Of a stretch of DNA of 64,000 nucleotides, positions 20,780 to 34,400 are shown piece after piece. A model generated the notes under the pieces. The model searched no databases. It was given only the letters and a program-made list of their open reading frames with translations, and was not told where the DNA came from. Position 1 is the first letter of the stretch, and each line of letters starts with the position of its first letter. Made by a program: the position numbers and the translations under genes. Origin of the DNA: Amoebophrya sp. A120 (lineage: Eukaryota > Sar > Dinophyceae > Syndiniales > Amoebophryaceae); assembly GCA_905178155.1 (NCBI GenBank), contig CAJINV010000004.1:6702933-6766932 (forward strand), read 5' to 3'.

Positions 20780-22486
20780 TGTTGTAGAAAAAGTTGTTTC
20801 TAGTATAGTACCTGCCCGACGACCTGATCAACGCCTGCGTCATAACTGTTACTCAGCTCGGACTCGGTCGAGATAGCAAAAGGAGACCAGCACACTGCGA
20901 CAGTGATGTTGCAACAACAACCATCTACATCTACGATTAAGATTCTAGCCCCTGCTGTCATGATCATGATGGTGCTCTTGCTCAGGCATGCATAGAAAAA
21001 TTGAATGTCGAATGTGCAGCTCAGGACACAAGAGCATCATCTATGAATACCACGAGATATGAGAAAGAACAAATAGTTGCAGTTGGCAGGACAACAGAAG
21101 TTCTGCTCCTTCGATAATTTTCAATTTTGTCTTTGTTCGTTTTTCCTGGCCCTGGAGCTTTCTTTGTTTTTGCTCGGCTAGACATTCTGTTCTGCTGAGT
21201 ACTTATGACGTGGAGATGTCTGTGTTAGCTTTCTTCGGCCCGCGAATTTTCCTTGCACAAAAATGTACTTACTTAGATAGTCCCGGCCACGGACTGAAGA
21301 GAGCAATCCGTCGAGCGCTTGTTGCAAAGAAGGGGGGTGAGTGCTCGAGGTCCATCGAGGTTCTGTGGTCGACATGCGCGCACGACTCACAGTACTTGTG
21401 GAAAATTGATGAGAGTTGTCGTGTACACCACCTGAGCGGACAAGGATCGTATAATAATGCGGTCACTTGAGACTGAGAGTCATATGTAGTGAGGTCACCG
21501 AACGGTTCTAACCAGGGAGTTTTCTTGCCATATACCCTGAAAAACGACCGGCAGTTTTGAAGCCTGTAGAGAGTTTTTTTGCATGAAAAAGATCCCAGCG
21601 TGCAAGCCTGTTTGGCTTTGCTGGCACCGAATCGCCAGCGGATTCTATCGATCCACGCTGGGTAAAACGACGCAGGGGAGCCGGCAAAAGGGGCGCCCTT
21701 CTGAGGCGCCCACCGCCTTGGTTTCTGGCGGTTTGGGGTGCCCAAAAGGACGCCCGAAAAAAACGCATCCAAAATCAGATCAGCGAAACAGCATGGAACG
21801 GCCGCGATTTTGGAGCATTTTGGGCGGCCGCGAAAGCGGCCGTATTTTCGCCGGTTTCAGAGCCTGGGGAGCTTTGCAAAAAGCGCCGGCTAGAAAAATA
21901 AAAACGCAAAAAAGCAAAAGCGCGCCAGACCTGCAAAGCCAATCCGCATGCTATGGGCCCGATTTTTCTTCGCTTTTTGGGCGCCCCCCATGGCACCCGG
22001 ATCGGCCCCATAGCATGGGGGCTGGCTTTCGGAAAGGAATATCGGGAATTTGCCAAAATTTGCGACGTTTATCACGCGGCCGCCATACCGCCCGGCCTAA
22101 CGTTACTCGCGGCGGTATGGCGAGCCCAGAAAAAGCAAAGCCGCGGCCAAGGCGACGGCCGGCAAGAAAACGCCCACGACCTCACTACCTCCGCCCCGGC
22201 GGCTATATTTGGTAGTCATACGCACACCAAGGAAGTGAGCAGTAAGGCTTGCTTTCGAGAATTCACGCAGAACAATTCTTGCTTTCACTTGCGTGTGGCA
22301 TGCAAGCTGCCTTCGAAGAAGTGCGATTGGTAAAGTAAGTACATTCCGGCTGGCTCTGCCGAAGGTAAACGATATGTATGAGCGAAGATCTTTTCAACTG
22401 TCGAGGTCGTCAAAAATATCGAATTGCAGGCTACTTGAGTATTGTCAAAGTTTCAAAACTTTTACGCGTTGTACACGTATTAAACC
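20780..22486. other. Intergenic spacer containing a family H element
   Basis: No supported gene. A frame at 21210-21470 has no recognisable content. The right half is occupied by the 0.73-kb family H repeat (21485-22213). Confidence 0.5.
21485..22213. mobile_element. Family H element (0.73 kb), apparently intergenic copy
   Basis: Similar along its whole length to 44059-44791. Starts tgtagtgaggtcaccg, with inverted gacctcacta near the right end (about 22178-22188). Flanked by the direct repeat agtcata (21478-21484, 22214-22220). Encodes no evident transposase. Confidence 0.85.
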
Positions 22487-25400
22487 ATGCCGCCGAAAGG
22501 TGGCGGCGCCGCCGAGCTGGAGGCGAATTCCACCTTTGAGGCCCGCGCGCCGGACGAGGTCCCCGCCCCCGAGGAAGTTGCCGCCTTCGAGCCGGCGACC
22601 AGGAGCCTGGCGCCGCGGCTGTACCCGGAATTTGATGCGGAAGCGATCGATCAAGTCAACTGGGGCTTCAATTTTGTCGAGTCGTACTACCCCGACGTGA
22701 ATGTGGTGGACAAAATCAACGTGAAGCAGAGCCCGGGTTCTTTCTTCGATGCCGACTTTCCGGTGTGGTCAAATGGAGTATGAGAGTGCACAAGTCCCCC
22801 TCCTCCTCTTTTGTATGGCATGAACGGCAATACAAGCATCAGCAAGAGTGCCGGTTTTGCATGACAAATTTGCGCTGGAGTGTAGTGCTATTTGGGCTGC
22901 CCGAACTTGTCATGCAAACAGTGCCAAGAGCCAAGGCGCAAATTAGGCATTTTGCATGACAAATGAGGGGGAGGGGGGGTTGTGCACTGTCAAATGGTGG
23001 CGCGGAGAAAATCGACAAGGGGGTAGCCGTATCCTGTGCAAAAGTATCGTACTCGTCTTGCAATCATGCATTACAAATCTTTCTCTTAAGGTAAATCAGC
23101 ATTACAAATTTTATCTCTCATGCTGAGGAAATTTGTAATGCATTTATACGATTACCTTTTGCAATGCATAAGCCGAGCGAACCACGGCCTGGCGCCGGGT
23201 CACGCACGTGAAGACTGCGGGACATACCTTGGAGCCACCTGGTATGGCGTTCTCAAACGTTACATTCTCAACTGTTACATGAATTTGTCATGCAAAAGAA
23301 CCTTGTTAAGCCGGCAGATCCAGATGATCGAGCTGCTTCGCATGACAAATTTCGGGAGGGCTAGACAGCATCTAAATCTGCGCCAAACTTGTAATGCAAA
23401 AGGCGCAATCTTCTTCCTTCCAATTTTGCCAGTCTTGCATTACAAATTCATGTTGTAAGAGTTGACGTTGAGAATGTAACATTTGAGAATGCCATACCTG
23501 GAGGTGCTGGAGGCGAGGAGGAAGGTGCGGGCGGAGATGCAGCCCCGGCCCCGCTGGTGCGATCTAGTTATTCATACATCTTCGTGATTTTCATTTTTAT
23601 TGTCATGCAAGGTTCTAGTTCATTTTCATATTCTTTCATCCTCATACATAGTCATGTTCAAGAACGCGCACCAGCAATAGCAAAGAAAAGGACGCAGGAA
23701 CAGGAAGTGGTCCTCACTACTACTCATTGCGTTCAATAAGATTCATGTGCTCCTTATTTGGATGAAATAAAAATGCAGGCCAGCGAGGGGAAAAGCACGC
23801 AAGATCAGTATGACGAGTGGCTGGCCCCGCGAGGCGAGTCTTACTCGAAGTCCTGCATGGTTGCGTTTCTGGAGAACTGCAAACAGTCCGATATGTACAA
23901 GGAGCTGGGCGTCCCTGTGCCAAAGCCGCCGGCAGACGGTATTCATTGTACTCCGTTTATTGCGGTTTCGTGCTCTGTTCGCTGGAGAAAGAGTTGTAGA
24001 AAATGCAGTTGTACGGAGAAGTCGTCCGTTGCGACGTGCTGAATTTCAATTTTTTTCTGATGCAATTATTCGCTCCGAAACCAAAATCTCGCGACGCAAA
24101 ATAAACAATCGCTCCGTCAAAAAATATCCAGGCGACGAAGCGGAGCCGCAGCCAAAATACCTGCGCATGCCCGCCTGCATGTACGTGCAGCCCACGCAAG
24201 ACGTGGGTTGCGCCCAGGCTATGGCGTCCGCTTTCGGGGTAATAGAGGAGAACTGCGCGGATAAGCTGCCGAACGGATCCTACCTCTGGGAACTGATCTA
24301 CCCCCAGGCCGAGGTCAGTTTCAAGACGTTAGACCCACCAGCGCCACCCGCTGGGGAGGAGGAAGCGGCGGAGGTATGATTGAATCTTTAATCTTTTGTT
24401 TTGGTGCTGATTGATGTGGTCCTCACGACCTAGTACCAGTACGCATCTGATTTCGGGTTGTTCGCTATTTGCATGCAGCAGCTGCACAAACGAAGAGGAA
24501 GATGATGCGGTAGTTAATACATCGAATTATGGTGTTGAAGTCCACAAGCACAACTGAGTTCATCTTCAACTTACTATCCAAATCAATTCTAAATTTCCGT
24601 CTCTCGAGGTTCCTCCCCCGCCGCCCCCTGGGAAATTGAAGCTCCCCATCATCAACCCCAGCGGGAAATACGTGGTGAAGCTCTTCATCATGGGTAAATG
24701 GCGGGCCGTCGTGGTGGACGACACCGTGCCCTGCGAGAGCCTCGACGACGGACAGACCTTCACTTCGCTGCTGCCAAACGCGTGCACGAACTCCATCCTG
24801 GCGCGCATCCAGCAGAACATGAGCAAAAAGCGCCGGCCGGCGAAGGTGGACCCCACTAAGGACTTGGACAAAAACGCCAGTCTTTGGTGCCAGATTCTGG
24901 GGAAGGCGATCTTGAAGGTAAGTACGAATTCAGCTGTTCACGAATGAGGTTGAGGATTAGCTTCTGATGTGCAACTACAAGAAGAAAGCTCGTCAGCAGT
25001 TGCTTGTGATTAACAGTGTTGATAGTTGTTCGCTGAATTCTTGCAAAAGGAGCATTGAATGCCAAGTGCAGGAGGGAGCATTCGGTAAACAAAGGACCTT
25101 GCTCTGCAAGGAGCGTACTCTCGCACGGCACGAGCTTCCTTTCACCACAGGTTTCCCGAGACTTCGACTTCGTACCCTTGCTCCACCTTTTAACCGGGTA
25201 CATTCCGGTCGTGGAGCCCCTTACCTGGGCCTATGGATTGCAAAAGTGTCTGGGTCTGGAAGAATGCAACTTGTGATGCTGCATTTGGATTCCAAAAAAA
25301 TCTGTATTGCATGAGCAGCAAAAGGAGTATAATTTCTGCTTCTACAAGGATAGGGCATTCGCATTTGTCATGCGGAATAGGCATCAAGATGCCTTCAAAA

Positions 25401-28400
25401 AATCTGTGATGCTAGGGCGTGCATCACAGACATCATGGCTCATGCAAAACGTGCTTCACAACTCTCATAGTCTTCCAGACCCAGACATATTTGCAGTGCA
25501 TAGGGCCCGGCTTTCCACGAAGATCGAGGACAAGAGCGAAATGCTGCACTTCATGCTGAAGCCGGAAAATAGTGAGCCCATGCAGCCAAGGAGCAGCTTC
25601 GTGGGCACAGGAGCAAATAATGCCGCGCAAACAGATAATTGTGAAGAGCCGAAGGAGAAGATTATTCCGCATTTGTTCGGCACGATTTGCGAAATCAACG
25701 AGAACAAGGACGAGAAGGGGACATTGCTGCACAGGCAAGTGCGCGTGAAAATCGCGGGTGGGCTGAAGCTATGCATTGCAAAAGTACAACCGTATAACTA
25801 GCAGGCATCGCTCAACAATTATTTTCAAGAAGAAGAGAGTGTGACGTGTATTGCTTTTTGGGTTTGGCAACGATGTTTGTCAGGCCCAGGCGACGTGATG
25901 TGCAATTTATACGAGCACTTTTGCAGGGGATAGAAGCCGGACTGGGCCATGGAGAGCAAAATGTTAAGGCACGTGAAATATCAAATGCAAATGTGTCTTG
26001 GTCTGGAAAGTTGTGATGCTAATGTCCGAATACTTATACGCAACCTGTGTTAGCAGGGGGGCGCGCATGAGAAGTTTCTGAGCGGCTTTAATGTCTAGCG
26101 TGCGCCGGCGCATGACAAAGAAATCGCCTTCTTGGATGACCACAAACAAGTGGCGCTGTAGCGCAACAAGCATGACAGACTTTTCTGTCTGGTTGGCCAT
26201 CAAGGAGCATGACAAACTTGCAACATTCTTCCAGGCCCGGAGATGATATTTGCAATGCATATGAAAATGGAGATGCCAGAATCGAGCGACAGTGAGGAGG
26301 ACGCGGACGATGACGATGGGAAAGATTCCGCGAGGCTGTCAGCGTCCGACCCGGGTGGCTTAACCGTAACGGCGGAGGAAATCGCGGAAAGAGAAAAGAA
26401 GAGGGAAGCGTATTATAATAGTTTTGGTGGTGGTGGGTTTTGTACTTAAATAACGTTATTAAGCAATACTCAATTTCTATTTCGTATTCGTCTTTGTCTT
26501 GCATGGAGTACAACTCGTCGACTTCGATTTAGCATGACATGATCTCTGTGAAAGAATCTACGCGTCTTCCAACTACAGAGCGCGCAAGGCCCGCGAGGAG
26601 GCACGCATCGAACTTCGGCGCAAGTTGGAAGAGGGTGACAGTTTGACGCGGAATATCCTGAGTGAAAACGTCCCCACACCATAGTCAAGATGGGGAATCG
26701 GCTAGACAAATCCACAAGCTTTGGCTCTTTTGCATGACAAATTTGGATTCGTAGTGTAGTGCTGTTTGAGCTAGCTCAGCAGCATCACAGATCTAGCATA
26801 CCATGCTGATTGGAGCATGACAAATTGCAAAGCACGATTATAAAATGCTTCTCATGGGGCTCCGCATGAGAAACATTTTCAGCATGCAGATTTGCATTAC
26901 AACTATGGGGTGAGGACGTTTTTAAATAGGATACGGAATATCGACGGCGGCTACTGGATATGAAGTGCAAATATGTCTGGGTCTCCTTGAAGTAGAGTTT
27001 GGGCTTGTCATGCACATTTTGCATGACCCGTCAGGTTTGTGATTCTGGTGCTAGCGTCACAGATTCTTTCAGAACGTCTTGATGCTAATTACGCATGACA
27101 AATGCCCTCTCCGCGACGTGCCAAGAGCTGACTCCTCTTGCTGCTCATACAGCACAGATATTTTTAGACTCCGCAGACAGCATTACAAGTCTCACACATT
27201 TGCAGTTGATACTGGATCAACTGGACGGACGTGGTGGACCTGGCCACCCACTTCTCCTTTTACGAGTCCGCGGACAAATTCACCTGTGTGGAGCACTATG
27301 GATTGCAAGAGTGATCGTACTTGTACTAAAGATTGCAGTCATGCATTACAAATGTTCGCATTAAGGGAAATCCGCATTACAAATTCGATTTATCATGCAG
27401 AAGAAATTGAAATTTGTCATGCGCTAGCGATTTCTACTAGTTTAAGTTATTTTACTAGTACGAGTCTCTTGCAATGCATAAGCACGACTCGGTCCCGGTG
27501 GAAGACGCGGAGAGTTCGAAAGTCATGCTGTATCAAAAGGAAAAGACCCCCCTTCCCATATCAGAACGAAATTTCTGATGCTGGATTTGCGTACATAAAT
27601 CAGCCTCGTCTTGCAGTAGAAGAGGACTGCAGGCCCATATCGAGCCTGACTGGAGAGGTTTTGTGACATAGGCGCCCAGCATGACAAAAGTCCATGCTGT
27701 AGGCCTAACAGCATCACAAACCGCTGGCACAATGCGGGGGGCCTTCTCGGATTGCCTTCTTGCAAGACAGAAACGATTTGTGAGTACAAATCAGCATCAC
27801 AAAAGATATCTTTTCAGTAAGGGGAGGTGGGATTATTTTTCCTCGCGATATGCTGCCCACAAAGCCCATGCTCCTCACCGTCCGCGTCCGGCCGAGCAAA
27901 GGTGGACCAGGACAAACAGCGAGTGCAACAACTTCGCCCACTATCATTTGTAAAAACGTCCCCACCCCAGAGTCAAGATGGGGATTTTGCAACACATTTC
28001 TCGAGGTTTTGGGAGCCACGCATGACAAGTTGCAGGCTGTAGTGTATTGCAGTTTAGTAAGGGAAGCCGCATAACAAATCCATCTCCTCATCCTGTTTAC
28101 AGCATTACAAGTTCCAAAATACAATGGGAAATGCCTCTTGTGAGGATGCGCATTACAAATGCTCTTGTGCTTGCAGATCTGCATGATAACTCTGGGGTGG
28201 GGATGCCTTTACACAGGAGACCCACCGATACTTCCTCATCCTCGGAAAAAATCACCGACTCCACGCTGCTGCTCTGGTCTGCCACGCAGCCCGACGGCAC
28301 GCCTGAGGAGGGGGAAGAAGGACTACCCGACGAAGGAGCTAGTCCGGCGGACCCCGCGGAAACGGCGGCGCCAACCAAGGCGTCGTCGAAATCGTCGGGA

Positions 28401-31400
28401 AAAAAAGAAAAAGACGCAGCCGCGGGGTCTGGTACAACAACTTCCCAACAGGAACAACAGGGCGGGTCGACAAGTAGCACGGCCATTCCGACCTGCCAAG
28501 TCGTGCTCGCGGTGGAGCCGATGGACCCATCAGTACATGCGGGGAGCTACTTTTTCCGCGCGAACAACTGGAAGTTCAACAGCTACCCGAACACTACGAG
28601 CACAGGGTCCTCGGGTGGAAAAATATCAAACCCGTTCACGACCGGTTTCCAGAAGCTCGCAAATCACCTTTGTTACGCGAAGAAGGCCGCGGCTGGGAGT
28701 GCTGGTGCAGCAGAGAGCGATCCGGACGCGCCGGACCCGTTCTGCTACTTCGACTACAACCCGCTGGCGCTGTCTGCCACCTGCACACACGTGACGGGTC
28801 CGAACGCGCCAAGGGTGCAGGGGTGTTTCGACGTGCCGGTGGTCGCAAACGGGTCGGAGCTATGCTTCGCAAATATGTCTGGGTCTGCAAGAATGCAGGT
28901 TTCGTTTGTCATGCTTGTCTGGCATGACTCTTAGATCTGTGATGCATGAGCAGGACAAGGCCCTCTTGCCTGTCATGCAAAAACGCAGTTTGCCATGCAG
29001 TAAACGAAACACATAAAAAACCGCTCAAAAAATTGTCATGCTTGGCGGCATATCGCAGTGCGCCCACCATTCACAGATTTGCATCACAACTTTCCGGACC
29101 CAGAACGACTTGCATTTGATATGAGCACTGCTTCTTGCTGATCGAGGATCCGACAAAATCGGGAGCGAAACACCAGGTGTTGCTGAAAAAGTGCAGCGTG
29201 CCTAGTTCTGTATCAGGAGCCGAAACTACGACGCTGATGAACTACGAAGCCAGGGCGACATTCGTCGAGCCCGCGGACTACCTGGAGCAACGAGCACACA
29301 TCCCGGTTCTGAAGATCGGAAGAGCACCGGACTGCGAAGACCCCCCGGTCACCTACCCAGCCGGGTACAGCCTGTGGGCGAAGTGCGAATTTAAATCCCG
29401 CCTCCCCGACACGTATCCTGTGCAAAAGTATCGTACTCGTATAAATGCAGGTCGTTCATGACAGATCTGCTTTTTTAGCTTGTTCTGCATGACAAATTTC
29501 ATTTTTCCTCTAGAAAAAATTTGTCATGCGTTTTGTACTAGTGCGATGCTTTTGTGATGCATAACACGGCGAAACGCACCGTGACCGCCTACACGCACTT
29601 CGCCGGCGACCCGGAGTGCCGCCAGCACCTCCGGCTGCGGCTGTTGGTGCGGCGAAGAGCAGTTTCCGGAGAGCAACTTGTTTTCCCGGTTTGGTCAGAA
29701 ATCGTGTTTGAAACGCCGTTCCTGCCCTTGTTTCAGTTCGACTTACCGGAGGGGGAGGACACGTTTTTGCTTTTGTTGGAGGGAAACATGTCGAAACCCG
29801 TTATCGAACCGGTGTACTACGTGCACTTGTTTGAGCAACTCACCGAACCAACACCCGCGATCGCGCTGGAACCCTTCAGCGAGAGTTACGACGCGAAAAA
29901 AATCGGGTTTTCCAACAGAAAGTTGTACGAAGTGGCTTTGTCGGACCTGAAAACCTTCGATCCGTTGATTCTCCGGGAACGAATCACGGTGGCAGCCGAG
30001 CCGGTTTCGGAAGAGGAGCCAGCGGTGGTCTCCGCGTCCATGCGGGTAACCTGCAACTTTCCCGACGTTTTTTTTATCGCGAAATTGGTGTTGCAGCACC
30101 CGCCAAAGGAGGAGTTTCGGCCGGCGATGAAGGACAGATGGCAGTCGGGGGAGGAAGTTACGGAGGAAGAGGAATTGCCGGCGCTGGAATCGAATGTTAA
30201 CGTAGATCCGGAGGAATTCGGCGGGAGGAAAAATTGGCTGTCCAGTCTGGAAACCATGTGCACGATGGAGGGCAAGGACGCGGTTTCTTTTATCCTGATT
30301 GAAAACGTCCCCACACCAGAGTCAAGACGGGAAATCTGCTAGACAAATCACACAGCTTTGGTTGTTTGGCATGATAAGTTTGTCCTCGTAGTGTGGTCCT
30401 GTTTAGCTCGCTCAGAATCATCACAGATCTAGCATAGCATGCCGATCCTCGCATCACAAATCCCAAAACACGCAAAACGAAATGCTTCTCATAGGGCTCC
30501 GCATGAGAAACTTTTTTGGCATGCAGAATTGCACGACAACTCTGGGGTGGGAACGTTTTTACTCAGGATATCCTTCCCGCACCTGGAGCTCCAGGGCAAC
30601 GCGACCTACATCCTGCAGATCGAACTAGACAGCAGCCGGTGCGTGGAGAGAACGGAGGTGCCGGTGAACAATGCGGAAATAGTCGCCTCTGAGGCGAATG
30701 GAGAGGAGCCAGCGGAAGAGGAGGAAGGAGCAGCTGAGAAGCCAGAGCCGTACAAATGGCGGTTAGAAATATTCGCCGACGGAGATCTGCAGGTCGGAAA
30801 CGACACCACTGAGTTTGACTTGGAAGCGATTGTCATGAAGAAATGGGCGAAACTGGCGGGCGTCCCCGCGGCGGAAAGGGAAGAAAAGGCGGAGGTAGCG
30901 AGGAAAGAATGGCTCGAAGGAGGGGATCAAGGGTATATTATGAAAACCGTATAACGTTTCTTGTAGGTGTGGCTCCTGAATTATCATCGGTTGTAACAGA
31001 CGGCAAGCATCTTCCTGTATCGTGATGGTGCTTTTTGCAAAGTCTAAATCAAGATCAACTTTTTGAGTTGGCCGGGTCCACCTGAAGCTCATGCTCAATG
31101 TGTGAAACAAAAAGATGTGAAAATAGAGTAGGCGTGAGCCTGCGGGCCTAAATTCCGGTGGGTTGGTCGGTTGGTTGGTTGGTTTTGGACAGACGACATT
31201 TGAGCGAATTTCCGATGTATGGAAACACGGCTTCGGGGTTCGGGCGCAGGATGGGCCTGCAGCTGCAGGCAGTTGTCCGTAACTTCCTCCGGTGGGTTGG
31301 TCGGTTATGTACAACGCAGAACCAAGTTAATCTCCGCTGCGCGCAGCACAAATCTGTGCTGCGCACAAATCTGTGCTGCGTGTTGCGCGCAAATCTGTGT

Positions 31401-34400
31401 TGCGCGCAGCTCGCCGGAGACACAAATCTGTGCTGCGTGGACGCAAATCTGTGTTGCGCGCAGCGCAAATCAGTGTTGCGCGCAGCTCGCCGCAGACACA
31501 AATCTGTGCTGCGTCGACGCAATCGGAGCTCCGGGGGGCCTCGTGAGGATTTGCGCGAGATAGAAAGAGGTCGGGGCTCCAGTGCTGCACTTTTCTCCAG
31601 CCAAGACCTGCGCTTCCTCAACCCAAGCAAAACACACTTGGGAAATAGAGACAAACTCGCGCAAAATTTGGATCAGCCCCCGCTTGGTCATGCCGGGCGG
31701 GCGGGGGCTTTTTGCGCAACCCCTTGGCTGCGCGAGCCCCTTGCTTGCAAACCCCTCGATAATAAATTGGGCCCCTGAGCATGCAGCTGCTCTCCCGCCC
31801 GGCTTCTCTTGAAGGCAGCCAAAGAATGAAAGTTCCACTTCTTGCCTGCCTTCAACATGTTTTCCCGAATCGGTTGTATGATTTCGGGGCTCCAGGCAGA
31901 AATCCGGGCCGCTGGCTAACAAATATTGGGTCGGGCGATTAATCTGCGCTGAATGATCAAGAAACCCAAACAAAGCCCACACACCTGCAAAGCCTAATCA
32001 GGAAGCCAGCCTCGCGCCGGTTGGGGCTTTTTAGAAGGGTCAAAAATATCTATCGCCCCACCCGCCCACCAGGCTGGTGGGTGGGTAGGTCGGTAGGCGT
32101 GGCCAAGGGGCAGCGCACGCTCGTGCCACCCACCCACCAGCGAGGTGGGTGGGTAGGTCGGTGGGCGTGGCCAATAGGCAGCGCGCGCTCCCTCGCCGCA
32201 CCCACCCACCAGGCTGGTGGGTGGGTAGGTCGGTAAGCGTGGCCAAGAGGCAGCGCGCGCTCCCTCGCCCCACCCGCCCACCAGGCTGGTGGGTGGAAAG
32301 GTCGGTAGGCGTGGCCAATAGGCGGCGCGCGCTCGTCTCAGACCCCCACCTGCCTGGTGGGTGGGCCGGTCGCTCGGCAGGCGTGGCCAATAGGCAGCGG
32401 AGGCTTGCTCCACCCACCCACCAGGCAGGTGGGCGGGTAGGTCGGTAGGCGTGGCCAAGAGGCAACGCACGCTCACCCCACCCACCCACCAGCGAGGTGG
32501 GTGGGTAGGTCGGTAGGCGTGGTCAATAGGCAGCGCACGCTCGCCCCACCCGCCCACTAGGCCCGTGGGTGGGTAGGTCGGTAGGCGTGGCCAAGGGACA
32601 GCGCACGCTCGCCCCGCCCACCCACCAGCGAGGTGGGTGGGTAGGTCGGTGGGCGTGGCCAATAGGCAGCGCACGCTCGCCGCACCCACCCACCAGGCTG
32701 GTGGGTGGGTAGGTCGGTGGGCGTGGCCAATAGGCAGCGCGCGCTCCCTCGCCCCACCCATCCACCAGGCTGGTGGGCCGGTAGGTCGGTAGGCGTGGCC
32801 AATAAGCAGCGCGCGCTCCCTCGCCCCACCTACCCACCAGGTGGGTGGGTAGGTCGGTAGGCGTGACCAGTAGGCAGCCGGCTCTGGGTGGAAAGGCACG
32901 CATAGGTAGGTAGGTGGGCCGGTGCGATCATGGTATTGCAATGAATCGAAAAGACGCCTGGTAGGTGGGTAGGTAGGCAGCTGCGGCAGTAATAGTGGAT
33001 GAATCTCAGAAAAACACAAAACACAATGTAGCGGGTTCGGTGGGTCAAATGTCGTCTGTCCAAAACCAACCAACCAACCGACCAACCCACCGGAATTTAG
33101 GCCCGCAGGCCCACGCCTATTGTGAAAATATGACAAACAGGGAATACGAAGCCGTGTTTATGTGCAACATCGACACGGCCGAATCTACGGAAGCAGAAGA
33201 TCCGCCAAAAACCAACGCGCAGAAAATCGAGGAAAAATACACACACTCCCTATCCAAGGATGGGCACATGAACCCGCACATGTTGATATCAAATGTAAAA
33301 ATGTCTGGGTCTGGAAGGTTGGAGCTTGTGATGCTAATTCTGGATGATGCAAAAATCTGTGTTGCATGAATGCCAAAAGTTGCCCACTAAGTTGAGAGGA
33401 AGTTTCTCATGCAGGATAGGCATGATAGCGATAGGGATCCCGCAGAATCTGTCATGCTAGGTCCTGCACTCCAGATGACATGGATCATGGAAAATCTGCA
33501 TGACAAGTGTCAGAATCTTCCAGACCCAGATATTTTTACAATCCATAGCTGAAATTTCTCTACGACACGCTAGAGAAAGAGCCCCTGATATCCTGAGTAA
33601 AAACGTACCCACACCATAGTCAAGATGGGAAATCGGCTAGACAAATCCACAAGTTTTGGCTGTTTTGCATGACAAATTTGGATTCGTAGTGTAGTGCTGT
33701 TTGAGCTAGCTTAGCAGCATCACAGATCTAGCATACCATGCTGATTGGAGCATGACAAATTGCAAAACACGACTAGAAAATGCTTCTCATGGGGCTCCGC
33801 ATGAGAAACATTTTCAGCATGCAGATTTGCATTACAACTCTGGTGTGGGTACGTTTTTACTCAGGATACCTGATCGAGGTGGACACGGGCATGGGGCCGA
33901 AATTTGTGGATTTATCCAAGGAGGAAGTGGGCACGTCCGAGGCAACCACCCAGAAATGGGAAGGCTATAAGGAGGAGTGTTCGAAGTCCATTGAAATGAA
34001 CAAGGAAAACTTTACGAAGGTCGTGGAATGGTATAAAGTTTTTGAAGATGTTCATGTGGATGCTTCATCGATTTGGGCTTGGTTGGCGCAGCAGTACCCG
34101 TAGCGGATGCAGAATCAGTTGAATATTATCAGTTGTTACTTTCGCATATGAGAATGAGGGTGCTAAATGTTGTTTCACGAAAACAGAACGGCTGCTCGTC
34201 TTTTGCAGCGCAATGGCAATTATAAAGAACCAAGTATTATAAAGAACCAAGTAAAAGAAAAAGAAAATAAATGCCTCCTGTGTCTAGGTATGCCGCGTTA
34301 CCATACGGCGAGACGGCACTGACAGAGACGCGCGAAGCGCTAGTCGCCTACACGAACACGCGATGGGAGAAGCGGGATGCGTTGAGTGAAACTTTATTGA

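Larger units (their letters stand above)
31126..33120. mobile_element. 2.0-kb non-autonomous element with 75-bp terminal inverted repeats
   Basis: 31129-31203 and 33045-33119 are inverted copies with one visible mismatch (taggcgtgagcctgcggg start). The 10-bp direct repeat tgtgaaaata flanks it (31116-31125, 33121-33130). The interior holds short tandem repeats and a 69-bp minisatellite, with no transposase-like frame. Confidence 0.85.
30933..33140 (+). other. Canonical GT-AG intron carrying a 2-kb mobile element
   Basis: CAAGG|gtatat..acaaacag|GGAATAC restores DQGEYEAVF in phase. Without the inserted element the intron would be about 0.2 kb. Confidence 0.7.

Noticed and set aside
10125-20815. 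Shared word ctagtatagtacc before the first and after the second glycosyltransferase gene
   Set aside because: Thirteen bases in different contexts; chance or trivial similarity cannot be excluded.
32040-32870. Regularly spaced repeats resembling a CRISPR array
   Set aside because: Units are contiguous, without unique spacers, and the genome is eukaryotic.
31994-33136. 380-residue minus-strand frame rich in Pro, Thr and Ala
   Set aside because: It is a translation of the 69-bp minisatellite; unit length divisible by three in many copies keeps it open.
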